NCBI GenBank assembly: GCA_905372155.1
Contig: CAJPNZ010000037.1
Coordinates: 1 to 25,751 of the forward strand
Source: Propionibacteriaceae bacterium
GTDB lineage: Bacteria; Actinomycetota; Actinomycetes; Propionibacteriales; Propionibacteriaceae
Direction: 5' to 3'
DNA: 25,751 nucleotides
Shown here: positions 14,385 to 22,617 of the stretch, one piece after another
Position numbering within the stretch: the first letter of the stretch is position 1
Layout of the letters: each line of letters opens with the position of its first letter
Made by a program: the position numbers and the translations under genes
Notes under the pieces: model-generated
Told to the model about the DNA's origin: nothing
Databases searched by the model: none
Seen by the model: only the letters and a program-made list of their open reading frames with translations

Positions 14385-15493
14385 CCATCACGGAGTTTCA
14401 TCCGATCCGGAAGGTAGTGGTTGTCGGCTCCACGTTCGGGCAGCTGTACCTGGAAGCACTCCGCCGCTGCCGCCCGGGAATCACCGTCACCGGTCTTCTC
14501 TCCCGGGGCAGCGAACGGTCACGGAGAATCGCCGAGGCCCACGGGGTGCCCCTGATGACCCGGATCGAGGACGTCCCCGACGACACCGATCTTGCCTGCG
14601 TCATCGTGCGTTCCAACGGAATCGGGGGGTCCGGGACCACGATTGCCGCTCAACTCCTTGAGCGGGGCATCGCGGTGCTGCACGAGCTTCCCGTCGGCAA
14701 GAAGGACGTCGCCACCTGCTTGCGTGCCGCGCATCGTGGTGGTGCCCGGTTCGCCGTGGCGGATCTCTACCGCTGGCTTCCAGCGGTTCGTGCGTTCCGT
14801 GGGGCCGCTCGCGAACTGCTCGCGGTTGACAGGCCGCTTGCCATTGACGCACACCTGTCGATTCAGCCTGCCTACACGCTTGCGCGGCTGTTCACCGAGA
14901 TTGGGCTTTCCACACGTCCCGTCTCGTTGCAGTCGAGCCAGGACGGCACCCTGATCGGCGGCACACTCGGCGGAGTCCCGGTGGCGGTACGGTACGCAAC
15001 CGTGTTGGATGCCCGCGACACCGACAACGATGTCCGATTCCCCTCCATGTCCATACACACCCGATCCGGGACACTCACCCTCGCTGACGTGCACGGCCCG
15101 GTGCATTGGACCCCGACCCTGCACCTACCCGAACAGGCGAAGACCGGAGCCGGATACGAGGACGACAACCTCAACGCGACGTTTTCCAGCGTTGAACTTT
15201 TCCAGCTGCAGAACACACATGCACAGATCCTGACCGATCTCTGGCCGAGAGCCCTCGCCGAACAGATAACCGCCATGTCCTGTGGCATGTCGAATGGTGA
15301 CGCGCAACGCATCCTGCAGGTAGCTCAACTATGGGAAAGCCTCACCGGGGGCGTCGAATTCCCGGCTGCCGGGGGTGAGGAAACCGACGGCATGAAACGA
15401 ATGCACATCCAGGAACGCCTGCGCGCCGCTGCACGGGCCGCCATCAACGAAACACATCCCTCGAAGGAAAAGGAAGACGAGAACCTACAATGA
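14381..15493 (+). CDS. Thiazolinyl imine reductase (YbtU/Irp3/PchG family)
   Basis: A 370-residue Gfo/Idh/MocA-fold enzyme with GTG start. VVVVGSTFGQLYLEAL, then GLLSRGSERSRRIAEAHGVPL and DLACVIVRSNGIGGSGT align clearly with YbtU/Irp3 as I recall it (GxxFGxxYL, GLLAQGSxRSRxLAxxxGIPL, ACIVVRS). The family reduces a PCP-bound thiazoline to thiazolidine with NADPH in yersiniabactin and pyochelin synthesis. The Tyr of LYRWL fits the proposed catalytic Tyr region. The EHP His of Irp3 aligns with Leu here (HELPVG), with a His two residues earlier; this comes from a by-eye alignment. A charged tail (about 330-370) is longer than usual. Its stop overlaps the NRPS2 ATG, so the reductase is made together with the synthetase on which it should act. 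Confidence 0.9.
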   Translation: MTITEFHPIRKVVVVGSTFGQLYLEALRRCRPGITVTGLLSRGSERSRRIAEAHGVPLMTRIEDVPDDTDLACVIVRSNGIGGSGTTIAAQLLERGIAVLHELPVGKKDVATCLRAAHRGGARFAVADLYRWLPAVRAFRGAARELLAVDRPLAIDAHLSIQPAYTLARLFTEIGLSTRPVSLQSSQDGTLIGGTLGGVPVAVRYATVLDARDTDNDVRFPSMSIHTRSGTLTLADVHGPVHWTPTLHLPEQAKTGAGYEDDNLNATFSSVELFQLQNTHAQILTDLWPRALAEQITAMSCGMSNGDAQRILQVAQLWESLTGGVEFPAAGGEETDGMKRMHIQERLRAAARAAINETHPSKEKEDENLQ

Positions 15494-18400
15494 TCCTCAG
15501 CGAACTGCTCGACCAGTGGACCGACCTGGGCATCATCCTCTGGGAGGATGACGGCCGGTTGCGTTACCGGGCTCCTCGCGGAGTCGTCACTTCCGGCGTC
15601 ATTTCTCAGCTACGGGCCAACAAAGAGGACATCCTCGCGAGGCTGCGGGAACGAAGCGGCCCCCGAGCCCAGCCGGAGGACCGTTTTGAGTCCTTCCCGC
15701 TCACAGACGTTCAGGGCGCCTACCTGATGGGCCGGTCCTCCGTGTTCGACTACGGCGGGGTCGCTTGCCATCTCTACTGCGAGATGAACTATCCAAGACT
15801 GGATCCAGACCGGGCCACGGCGGCCTGGCGGGCACTCGTCGACCGCCATGACATGTTGCGTGTCGAGATCGACGTATCTGGTTTTCAGCGTGTGCGCAGG
15901 GAGGTGCCGCTGCTGGAGATCCCCGTCACCACGCTCGTCAGCAGTGCCCCGAAGGAGCGTGAGATGCAGCTGGAACAGGTGCGTGAACGCCTCTCCCACT
16001 CCGTGCACCCGACCGGTTCCTGGCCCATGTTCGCGATCGAGTTCACCCAGCCACCGGCTGACGAACCCGACGGGCAGAGCACCATGCACATCTCCTTCGA
16101 CTTCCTGGTGGGGGACTGGGCCAGCCTGCTCAGGCTCATTCGGGAGTGGGAGCAGGAGTATGCGGGCCGTGAAGCACCGGTCGGATCCCCCCTTCAGTTT
16201 CGCGACTACGTCCTGTGGGAAACGGCTCAGCGTGAGGGCCAGTCGCATCGGCGTGCCCGCGACTACTGGCTGAACAGGATCGACGATCTGCCGCCAGCGC
16301 CCCAGCTCCCGGTTCTTGATGGCGCTTTGGACCCCGCCGCTGCTTCGTCTCCTGTCCGGTGGTGCGGCCACAGCTTCCTCCTGCCGCATGCGCAGTGGCA
16401 GCAACTGGAGCGGCACGCGCGGGAATATGAGCTCACCGCGAGCGTAGCGGTGCTGGCCTGCTACGCAGATGTTCTCAGCAGGTGGGCGGAGGATCCGCAT
16501 TTCTGCCTCAACCTGACCGTGCTCGACCGCCCCTCGGATGTGCCCGAACTCGCGCGAGTGGTCGGGGACTTCACCTCAGTCACCCTGCTTGAGACCCGGG
16601 CGGACACGAGGCCGTTCACCGTTCGGGCCCGTGAGATGCTCGAACAGCTGTTCACCGACCTCGATCACCGTTCATTCAGCGGTGTGGAGGTGATGCGTGA
16701 GATCGCCCGCAGGCGGAGCCGTGACGTCGCGGTCATGCCCTACGTCTACACCAGCGCCATCGGGGTCGGTGCCGACGACCAGGACGTCGCCTCTACGGTG
16801 CACGGTTCGATGGGATACACCATCAGCCAGACACCGCAGGCCTTCCTCGACTGTCAGGTGATGGACGACGTCGATGGGCTCCATGTGCACTGGGATGCAC
16901 GGGAGGGAATCTTCCCGGCAGGAATGCTCGATGACATGTTCACGGCCTTCACCGATGCCCTCCGCCGTCTCGCTGCTGATGGTGGTTCGTGGTCGACGGC
17001 CTCGCCTGTCGAACTTCCGGCGGAGCAACGTGCGGAAAGGGAACGGGCCAACGCCACGCAACGTGACCTTCCCACTGGACTGCTGCACGAATTCGTGATC
17101 GAGACCGCCAGAACCAGTCCCGCCGCGATGGCGGTCCTTGGGCGGGGCGTCAATATCAGCTACACAGAGCTGCTGAGACGATCCGCCACCATCGCGACCG
17201 CGTTGGAGGAAGCTGGTGTGCGGCGGGGCGACCGGGTGGCGATCGCGATGCCGAAGTCCCCAGACCAGGTTGCGGCGGTTCTGGGGGTTCTGTTCTCAGG
17301 CGCGGCCTACGTGCCCCTCGACATCCGTCACCCGCGTGCACGCCTGTCCGCGATCTGTGATGATGCCGGTGTCGTCGCCCTGGTGTGCGCTGGAGGACAC
17401 GATGTTGCCGAGGGCGTCCCCAGCGTCAACGTGGGTGAACTCCCCGTCGCCGGGGCCGGAACGGTTCTGCCTGCGATCCGTCCGGACGCCGACCCGGGGG
17501 ATCTCGCCTATGTGATCTACACCTCGGGATCAACCGGACGTCCCAAGGGGGTCGAGATCAGCCATCGTGCGGCAGTCAACACCATCATGGATGTCAACGA
17601 GCGTTTCAAGCTCACTGGTGATGACCGTACGCTGGCCATCGCGGACCTGGGGTTCGACCTGTCGGTCTACGACATCTTCGGACCCTTGAGCGTGGGAGGT
17701 GCCGTCGTGCTTCCCCCCGCGGACACGATCGTCACTCCGTCGACCTGGCTCGATGTCGCGGCCGAACACGACGTCACCACGATGAACACCGTTCCCGCTG
17801 TCGCACAGTTGTTGCTGACAGCCTTGGACAACGGGGGAACCCGGCTCAGCGCGCTTCGGCAGTGGATACTCTCCGGGGACAGGATCCCTCCTGACCTGGT
17901 TCGTGACCTGCAGAAAGCCTTCCCCCACACGCAGTTCGTCTCGATGGGCGGAGCCACCGAGGCAGCGATCTGGTCGATCGCCCACCCCATCGCTCCTGTC
18001 CAACCGTCCACGATCAGCATCCCCTACGGCCTTCCCCTGGCGAACCAACGATTCGCGGTCCTCGACACCCTGGGGCGAGACGCGCCCACCGGAGTGCCCG
18101 GCGAGCTGGTGATCATGGGAACCGGGCTGGCTGATGGCTACAGCAACGCCCCGGAGCTGACTGCGCGGAGTTTCGTCGAGGATCCCTCGCACGGCCGCAT
18201 GTACCGCACCGGGGACCTGGGGTTTTACCGGCCAGGAGGAGAAATCGAGATCCTTGGCCGCCTCGACGATCAGATCAAGATTCGCGGCCACCGCATCGAG
18301 CTCGGCGAGGTTGAGAGCGTCCTGGTCGAGCACGAGGCTGTTGCGCAGGCTGCTGTCGTTGCCATCGGCCATGGGGCGCAACGTCGGTTGCACGCCTTCG

Positions 18401-20952
18401 TCGTCCCCGCGGATGTATCCATGGATGATCCGCTGCGGCAATGGGTACAGGAAGCCACTGCTGAGGCCTCCGCCCAGGTTGATATTGGTGACCGGGACGG
18501 TATCGCCGAGTACGCGGCTGCTCTTGAGACCGCATGCGTCGCAACAATGATGCGAACCCTCGAACAGATCGATGACGGGCTGCCCGTCGCGCCTGCCAAT
18601 GAATGGATGGTCGATGCTTGGCGGCAGGCCCTGCGTGATCAGGAAGGTACATCACATGATGGAGTGGAGCTGCAGCAGCTGTGGGCACGGGTCGAGCAGC
18701 TGAGCCCCCGCGGTTTCAACTACCGGCAGTTCACCGGTTACGTCAAGCGTTCTGCGGAGCTCCTCCCGGAACTGTTCTCAGGCCGAATCCCAGCCCACGA
18801 ACTGCTGTTCCCCGATGGCAGTCAAGAAATTGCCGAACGAATGTACCGGGACCGAGCCAACATGCAGTGGGGAAACGCGGCGATTGCTGCGCTCGTCTCG
18901 CGCATCGCTGCGCAGCACCGAGCCGAGCCCTTGCGCATCCTGGAGATCGGTGCCGGAACGGGAAGCACGACCGGAAGCATGGTGGCCGGGTTGTCGGGCA
19001 AAGAATTCCACTACACCTTCACCGACCGATCCGCGTACTTCCTTCCCTCCGCTCGGGAACGCTGGGGTTCTGAAGGCCACTGGCGTTTCGAAGCGTTCGA
19101 CATCGATCGTTCGCCTACTGAGCAGGGTTTCGCGGAGCGCTCCTACGATCTGGTCTGCGCCTTTGGCGTACTGGAGAACGCCCGGAACATTCCTCAATCG
19201 CTCGAGCGACTCGCGGGTCTCGTCGTGGATGGCGGGCTGGTCATGCTCTCAGAACCGGTCGACGAGCAGTGGTGGGTGTATCTGACGCAGATCTTCCTGA
19301 TGACGAAACCTGACGAAAGCCATCAGAAACTTGGCCTTTTCCCCTCCCGTCGGTGGTGGCTTTCGCAGCTGGCGGGAAGCACCGGCGGCGGTGTCGTCGC
19401 CTTCCCTGCGGAGGACAGCGCTCTGGCACCGGAACGATTCGTGTGTTTCGTCTCCCGTGTATGTGCAGGCGATACCGCGTCGCCTCACGAAAACCTGACC
19501 TCGTTCCTCAGCAGCCGTCTTCCCGGGGTGATGGTGCCTCAGCAGTTCGAGTTCGTACCGGAGCTGCCCCTCACCCGAAACGGGAAGATCGACAAGAAGA
19601 AGTTGACCACCAGAGCCGAGGCCGTCACCGGCGAGGAAACGACTGGGCGCGGTGAACGCGATACTGCGGATCCGGCCGAGTCAAAGCTCCCAGAACGCAC
19701 CGACGCGCTGGCTGCACGAATCGCCGATCTCTGGGCCGAACAACTCGGCCTCGGAGAGCCACCGGCATACAGCGTCAACCCATTCGATCTCGGTGCCAAC
19801 TCGATCTCGGCTGCTGCGGTTGCCGGGCGACTCCGTGACGAAGTCCCCGAATTTGCAGAGGCCTCTTTCGAGACGGTGCTGCGCGTCCTGCTCAGCGCCC
19901 CGAGCATCGGCATGGCTGCTGTTGAGTACGACGACTGGGCCCGTGGCCGCGCACCCGGACAGCCCGGCCGATCCGTCGTCGAGATCACCTCATTGCGGGA
20001 CTCGGAAGAGAACCGGGCGACGGCATCCCGCGCCACGGTGCTCTTCAGTGACTCGCTGGCCAACAGCATGACCATGACCCGGATGGCCGCTGCGCTGCCC
20101 CCGGAAGCGGGCACCATCGTCGCGGTGACAATCCCTGATGATGAATGGTTCACCAACCGGCCCGCCGATACCGTGACGAACGCGATCGCTGATCTGGTCG
20201 CCACGGCAGCTGAGGACATGAAGGCCGAGGAATATTCCCTCATCGGCTACAGCTATGGGGCGCTGGTCGCCATTGAAACCGCCCGGCGTCTGCTCGAGGT
20301 CGGGCGGAATGTTCTTCCATTGGGACTCATCGACCCACAGATCGTTCCCGTACTGGCCGATGACCGACTGTCCGAGGTCATGTTCCTTACATCCCGAGGA
20401 GCTTCCCTCGACTCCGTCGTACCCCGCGGGGAGAAGGCCCCTGAGCTGATCGAGATCTTCAACTGGATCTTGGCCCGGGCCAAATCGGGTTCGTTCTCCA
20501 TGCAGCGGGTGCCGGACCTCACCCCACGAACGACCGGTGCAGAGGCTGACACCGAGACACCCGTTGGGCGGTTCTTCGCTCACCTGGCGTCGCTCGATGA
20601 GCAGGAACGGTGGCGTATGTATCAAAACGCCATGCCTGCCGAGCAGCATGAATTGCCGGAACGCCTTCGTCAGGAGTGGCTGCGATACCGCCACACCATG
20701 CGGGCTGCGACTTTGGCGCCTGAGCCGCTGGTCGCCGATGCGGTGATCCTCCAGCCTCGCAGTAGCCACGGCTTCCTTCCCGGCGCACATGAACGATCGG
20801 CGCAGCTGTGGCAAGACGTGTTCATCGGCACCAGTACGATCACGCACGTCAACGGCAACCATTTCACGATGCTCGACGGTGGCCACGTCGTCGACACGGC
20901 TGGCGTGTTGATCGGTGGGCTCGCCGCGCTCGGGGTGTTTCCCCTGCGGTGA
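15490..20952 (+). CDS. Siderophore NRPS 2: TubC docking-Cy-A(Cys)[MT]-PCP-TE (PchF/HMWP1-like)
   Basis: An 1820-residue terminal synthetase. Residues 1-55 look like a TubC-type N-terminal docking domain (LSELLDQWTDLGI, then LRANKEDILARLR). A Cy domain follows (about 66-500) with an intact D204-FLVG-D209-WA-S212 and SQTPQAFLD. The A domain runs from about 540 and is split by a methyltransferase insert (about 985-1330, LEIGAGTGSTT at 1151-1161) between the A8 (RGHRIELGEVE) and A10 (NGKID, 1364) motifs. The specificity residues again read D-L-Y-N-L-S-M-I-W, so Cys is predicted. The PCP Ser is 1438 (LGANSIS). The C-terminal thioesterase has Ser1588 (GYSYGA), Asp1615 and His1791. This is the layout of pyochelin PchF, in which the inserted MT N-methylates the reduced thiazolidine and the TE releases the product. 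The gene ends the operon. Confidence 0.93.
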   Translation: MILSELLDQWTDLGIILWEDDGRLRYRAPRGVVTSGVISQLRANKEDILARLRERSGPRAQPEDRFESFPLTDVQGAYLMGRSSVFDYGGVACHLYCEMNYPRLDPDRATAAWRALVDRHDMLRVEIDVSGFQRVRREVPLLEIPVTTLVSSAPKEREMQLEQVRERLSHSVHPTGSWPMFAIEFTQPPADEPDGQSTMHISFDFLVGDWASLLRLIREWEQEYAGREAPVGSPLQFRDYVLWETAQREGQSHRRARDYWLNRIDDLPPAPQLPVLDGALDPAAASSPVRWCGHSFLLPHAQWQQLERHAREYELTASVAVLACYADVLSRWAEDPHFCLNLTVLDRPSDVPELARVVGDFTSVTLLETRADTRPFTVRAREMLEQLFTDLDHRSFSGVEVMREIARRRSRDVAVMPYVYTSAIGVGADDQDVASTVHGSMGYTISQTPQAFLDCQVMDDVDGLHVHWDAREGIFPAGMLDDMFTAFTDALRRLAADGGSWSTASPVELPAEQRAERERANATQRDLPTGLLHEFVIETARTSPAAMAVLGRGVNISYTELLRRSATIATALEEAGVRRGDRVAIAMPKSPDQVAAVLGVLFSGAAYVPLDIRHPRARLSAICDDAGVVALVCAGGHDVAEGVPSVNVGELPVAGAGTVLPAIRPDADPGDLAYVIYTSGSTGRPKGVEISHRAAVNTIMDVNERFKLTGDDRTLAIADLGFDLSVYDIFGPLSVGGAVVLPPADTIVTPSTWLDVAAEHDVTTMNTVPAVAQLLLTALDNGGTRLSALRQWILSGDRIPPDLVRDLQKAFPHTQFVSMGGATEAAIWSIAHPIAPVQPSTISIPYGLPLANQRFAVLDTLGRDAPTGVPGELVIMGTGLADGYSNAPELTARSFVEDPSHGRMYRTGDLGFYRPGGEIEILGRLDDQIKIRGHRIELGEVESVLVEHEAVAQAAVVAIGHGAQRRLHAFVVPADVSMDDPLRQWVQEATAEASAQVDIGDRDGIAEYAAALETACVATMMRTLEQIDDGLPVAPANEWMVDAWRQALRDQEGTSHDGVELQQLWARVEQLSPRGFNYRQFTGYVKRSAELLPELFSGRIPAHELLFPDGSQEIAERMYRDRANMQWGNAAIAALVSRIAAQHRAEPLRILEIGAGTGSTTGSMVAGLSGKEFHYTFTDRSAYFLPSARERWGSEGHWRFEAFDIDRSPTEQGFAERSYDLVCAFGVLENARNIPQSLERLAGLVVDGGLVMLSEPVDEQWWVYLTQIFLMTKPDESHQKLGLFPSRRWWLSQLAGSTGGGVVAFPAEDSALAPERFVCFVSRVCAGDTASPHENLTSFLSSRLPGVMVPQQFEFVPELPLTRNGKIDKKKLTTRAEAVTGEETTGRGERDTADPAESKLPERTDALAARIADLWAEQLGLGEPPAYSVNPFDLGANSISAAAVAGRLRDEVPEFAEASFETVLRVLLSAPSIGMAAVEYDDWARGRAPGQPGRSVVEITSLRDSEENRATASRATVLFSDSLANSMTMTRMAAALPPEAGTIVAVTIPDDEWFTNRPADTVTNAIADLVATAAEDMKAEEYSLIGYSYGALVAIETARRLLEVGRNVLPLGLIDPQIVPVLADDRLSEVMFLTSRGASLDSVVPRGEKAPELIEIFNWILARAKSGSFSMQRVPDLTPRTTGAEADTETPVGRFFAHLASLDEQERWRMYQNAMPAEQHELPERLRQEWLRYRHTMRAATLAPEPLVADAVILQPRSSHGFLPGAHERSAQLWQDVFIGTSTITHVNGNHFTMLDGGHVVDTAGVLIGGLAALGVFPLR

Positions 20953-21137
20953 GGCACCACGGAGGCTGACCTCATGATCGGAGCCCCTCGTAGGGCAGGA
21001 GGGGACGACCATCGTGTTGGTGTGCTCGCGGGAGACGCGGCGCAGGGGGCGATCCTCCAATGCTGTATCAAGGCCGGGAACCGGTGCCCGAGGCGGTCCG
21101 ATTCCCGGCTGCCGAGACAGCCACCCCCAGGGCTGTG

Positions 21138-21156
21138 TTAGGTAAGGCTTAGTACT
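21138..21156 (+). promoter_or_regulatory. Candidate DtxR/IdeR iron box before the ECF transporter operon
   Basis: TTAGGTAAGGCTTAGTACT matches the first 14 positions of TWAGGTWAGSCTWACCTWA without error, then none of the last five. The left half is the best of the three boxes in this window. It lies 140 bp before the S-component start, leaving a long leader. Control by an iron-dependent repressor is inferred from the motif and from the siderophore operon upstream. Confidence 0.55.
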
Positions 21157-21160
21157 AAGC
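21147..21160. repeat. Perfect 14-bp palindrome overlapping the iron box
   Basis: GCTTAGTACTAAGC is its own reverse complement. It overlaps the right part of the candidate iron box, so the site could be read either as a DtxR/IdeR box with a poor right half or as a separate operator. It could also be both, giving two regulators or two dimers access to one promoter. Confidence 0.5.
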
Positions 21161-21224
21161 TCTCGCACGTGCGGTACGCAAGATGAGACAAGTGAGGTCC
21201 GGTCCTGAGAGACATGATGCACGG

Positions 21225-21265
21225 GGTCCGTCGTGCCACCTCGGAACCGCCCGATCGCACGGACC
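21225..21265 (+). other. Possible leader stem-loop upstream of the ECF S component
   Basis: GGTCCGT (21225-21231) and ACGGACC (21259-21265) can pair over a 27-nt loop and are followed by GAAAAATC. A shorter alternative pairs GCACG with CGTGC across the first arm (about 21219-21236), so the two folds exclude each other. This could be an attenuator or simply chance pairing in GC-rich DNA. No known riboswitch was recognised. Confidence 0.2.
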
Positions 21266-21296
21266 GAAAAATCACTCGCAAGAAAAGAGAAGAGAT

Positions 21297-21884
21297 ATGG
21301 CTGAAACAAACAGGCTCAACGGCAAGGACCTGATCAACGTCGGCGTGTACACGGCTATCACGATGATCATCATGTTCGCGGTTGGTTCCTTGAATGCATT
21401 TCCTCCCGTGTACCCCGCGCTGATGGTGATCTGGCCGTTGGTGTGCGCAATCCCGATGATGCTGTACTACACCAAGATCAAGAAATTTGGCATGCTGACC
21501 CTCACGGGGATCATCATCGGCGCATTCTTCTTCCTGATGGGATATATGTGGGTTGCCCTCGTCGTCATGGGCGCCGCAGGCTTTGTGGGTGACCTGGTGT
21601 TGAGGTTCGGTGGCTACCAGCGATTTTCCGCGCACGCACTCAGCTACGCGGTGTACTGCCTCGGCATGATTGCTGGCCCGCTGCTTCTCTGGTTTGCAGG
21701 CGCCACCTACTGGGACCAGATAGAGAAATCAATGGGGGCCGAATACGTGAGTGCTCTGCAGCAGTTCATGCCGTCCTGGATGCTGTACGTATCAATTCCC
21801 TTGCTGTTCCTCAGTGGCCTCGTGGGAGCTTTCCTTGGCCGCAAGATGCTGCGTAAACACTTCCAGAGGGCCGGAATCGCTTGA
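21297..21884 (+). CDS. ECF transporter S component, MptD (Trep_Strep)-like
   Basis: A 195-residue integral membrane protein, MAETNRLNGKDLINVGVYTAI, with about five or six hydrophobic segments and few charged loops. This is the usual size for the substrate-binding subunit of an energy-coupling factor transporter. The N-terminal NGKDLINVGVYTAI, and PVYPALMVIWPLVCAIP after the first helix, resemble the MptD/Trep_Strep family, whose substrate is not well established. The start ATG at 21297 has a purine-rich AGAAAAGAGAAGAG upstream; no better start lies in the leader. Its stop overlaps the TTG start of the T component. Genomic neighbourhood suggests an iron-related substrate such as a metal, a chelate or a siderophore precursor, but that is inference. 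Confidence 0.8.
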   Translation: MAETNRLNGKDLINVGVYTAITMIIMFAVGSLNAFPPVYPALMVIWPLVCAIPMMLYYTKIKKFGMLTLTGIIIGAFFFLMGYMWVALVVMGAAGFVGDLVLRFGGYQRFSAHALSYAVYCLGMIAGPLLLWFAGATYWDQIEKSMGAEYVSALQQFMPSWMLYVSIPLLFLSGLVGAFLGRKMLRKHFQRAGIA

Positions 21885-22603
21885 GCACAACAGATGCGGG
21901 AGGCGAGTACTTCCCCCTGAAGCTCGACCCGCGCACCAAGATATTCCTGATGGTGGTGGTCGCCATGACGGAGCTGCTGAACGACTCCACCTACTTCACT
22001 GCCGCCGTGGCGGCCATTCCCATACTACTGCTTCTCCAGAACAGACAGTTCAAGATCGCAATCTGGTACATCGTGCTGTTTGGGCTTGGGCTGCTCGTGA
22101 AGGCCTCTCACGGGCAGCTGGAACTGCCCATGCTCGTGAATATGATCGCGGTCCTACTCACTGGGTTCGTGCTGCGGCTCGCTCCAGCATTTGCGATGGC
22201 CGCATACTTCATTGCATCGACCACCGCAACTGAGCTGGTGACAGGGCTCGGACGAATGAAGGTCACCCGGAAGATCACGATCCCGATTTCGGTGATCTTC
22301 CGGTTCGTACCGACGATGCAGGAAGAATTCAGGTCCATCAATGACGCCATGAGGATGCGTGGCATCCGTCTTGGTGCCAAGAAGTTCTGGAGAAACCCGA
22401 CAGCGCTCCTGGAGTACCGTTTCATCCCTCTCGTCATTTCGATGGCGAAAATCGGGAACGAGCTCTCCGCAGCCGCCCTGACCCGGGGACTGGAACGACC
22501 AGGACAGCACACGAGTATCGCGAGAATCGGATTTCGCCCTGTCGACGTGGCGGTCCTCGTCCTGGTCGCTGTCCTACTCATGGCCACGTACGCCTTCACC
22601 TGA
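21881..22603 (+). CDS. ECF transporter T component (EcfT/CbiQ family)
   Basis: A 240-residue membrane protein starting at a TTG that overlaps the S-component stop (TTGA). After a short cytosolic lead (FPLKLDPRTKIFLM, the conserved DPRTK-type opening) it has four to six hydrophobic helices. A cytosolic helical region carries the two Ala-Arg-Gly-like coupling motifs, here M-R-G (159-161) in AMRMRGIRLG and T-R-G (201-203) in ALTRGLE. These short motifs insert into grooves of the two ATPase domains in ECF transporters and transmit ATP hydrolysis to the S component. FRFVPTMQEEFRSINDAMR before the first motif is also typical. The order S-T-A in one operon marks a dedicated (group I) ECF system rather than a shared module. 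Confidence 0.9.
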   Translation: MSTTDAGGEYFPLKLDPRTKIFLMVVVAMTELLNDSTYFTAAVAAIPILLLLQNRQFKIAIWYIVLFGLGLLVKASHGQLELPMLVNMIAVLLTGFVLRLAPAFAMAAYFIASTTATELVTGLGRMKVTRKITIPISVIFRFVPTMQEEFRSINDAMRMRGIRLGAKKFWRNPTALLEYRFIPLVISMAKIGNELSAAALTRGLERPGQHTSIARIGFRPVDVAVLVLVAVLLMATYAFT

Positions 22604-22617
22604 TTGGAGAGCTGTAG

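Larger units (their letters stand above)
20953..21296. other. Intergenic region between the NRPS operon and the ECF transporter operon
   Basis: About 345 bp. It holds a weak hairpin just after NRPS2 (CCCCTC 20984-20989 with GAGGGG 20999-21004, no T-run), a 55-codon ORF of doubtful reality (20974-21141), a candidate iron box with an overlapping palindrome, and a leader of about 135 bp with several inverted repeats before the S-component ATG. The transporter genes therefore probably form their own transcription unit. Confidence 0.5.

Noticed and set aside
20974..21141. 55-codon ORF after NRPS2 with GGAGG eight bases before its ATG
   Set aside because: The product is Arg/Gly/Pro-rich with no recognisable motif, the stop lies inside the iron box, and the composition looks like read-through GC-rich spacer. 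It may be translated, but there is not enough support to call it a gene.
19990..21309. 439-codon minus-strand frame across the NRPS2 thioesterase end and the following gap
   Set aside because: It is a shadow of the real TE-coding frame. It has no domain pattern and runs through the iron box and leader of the ECF operon.
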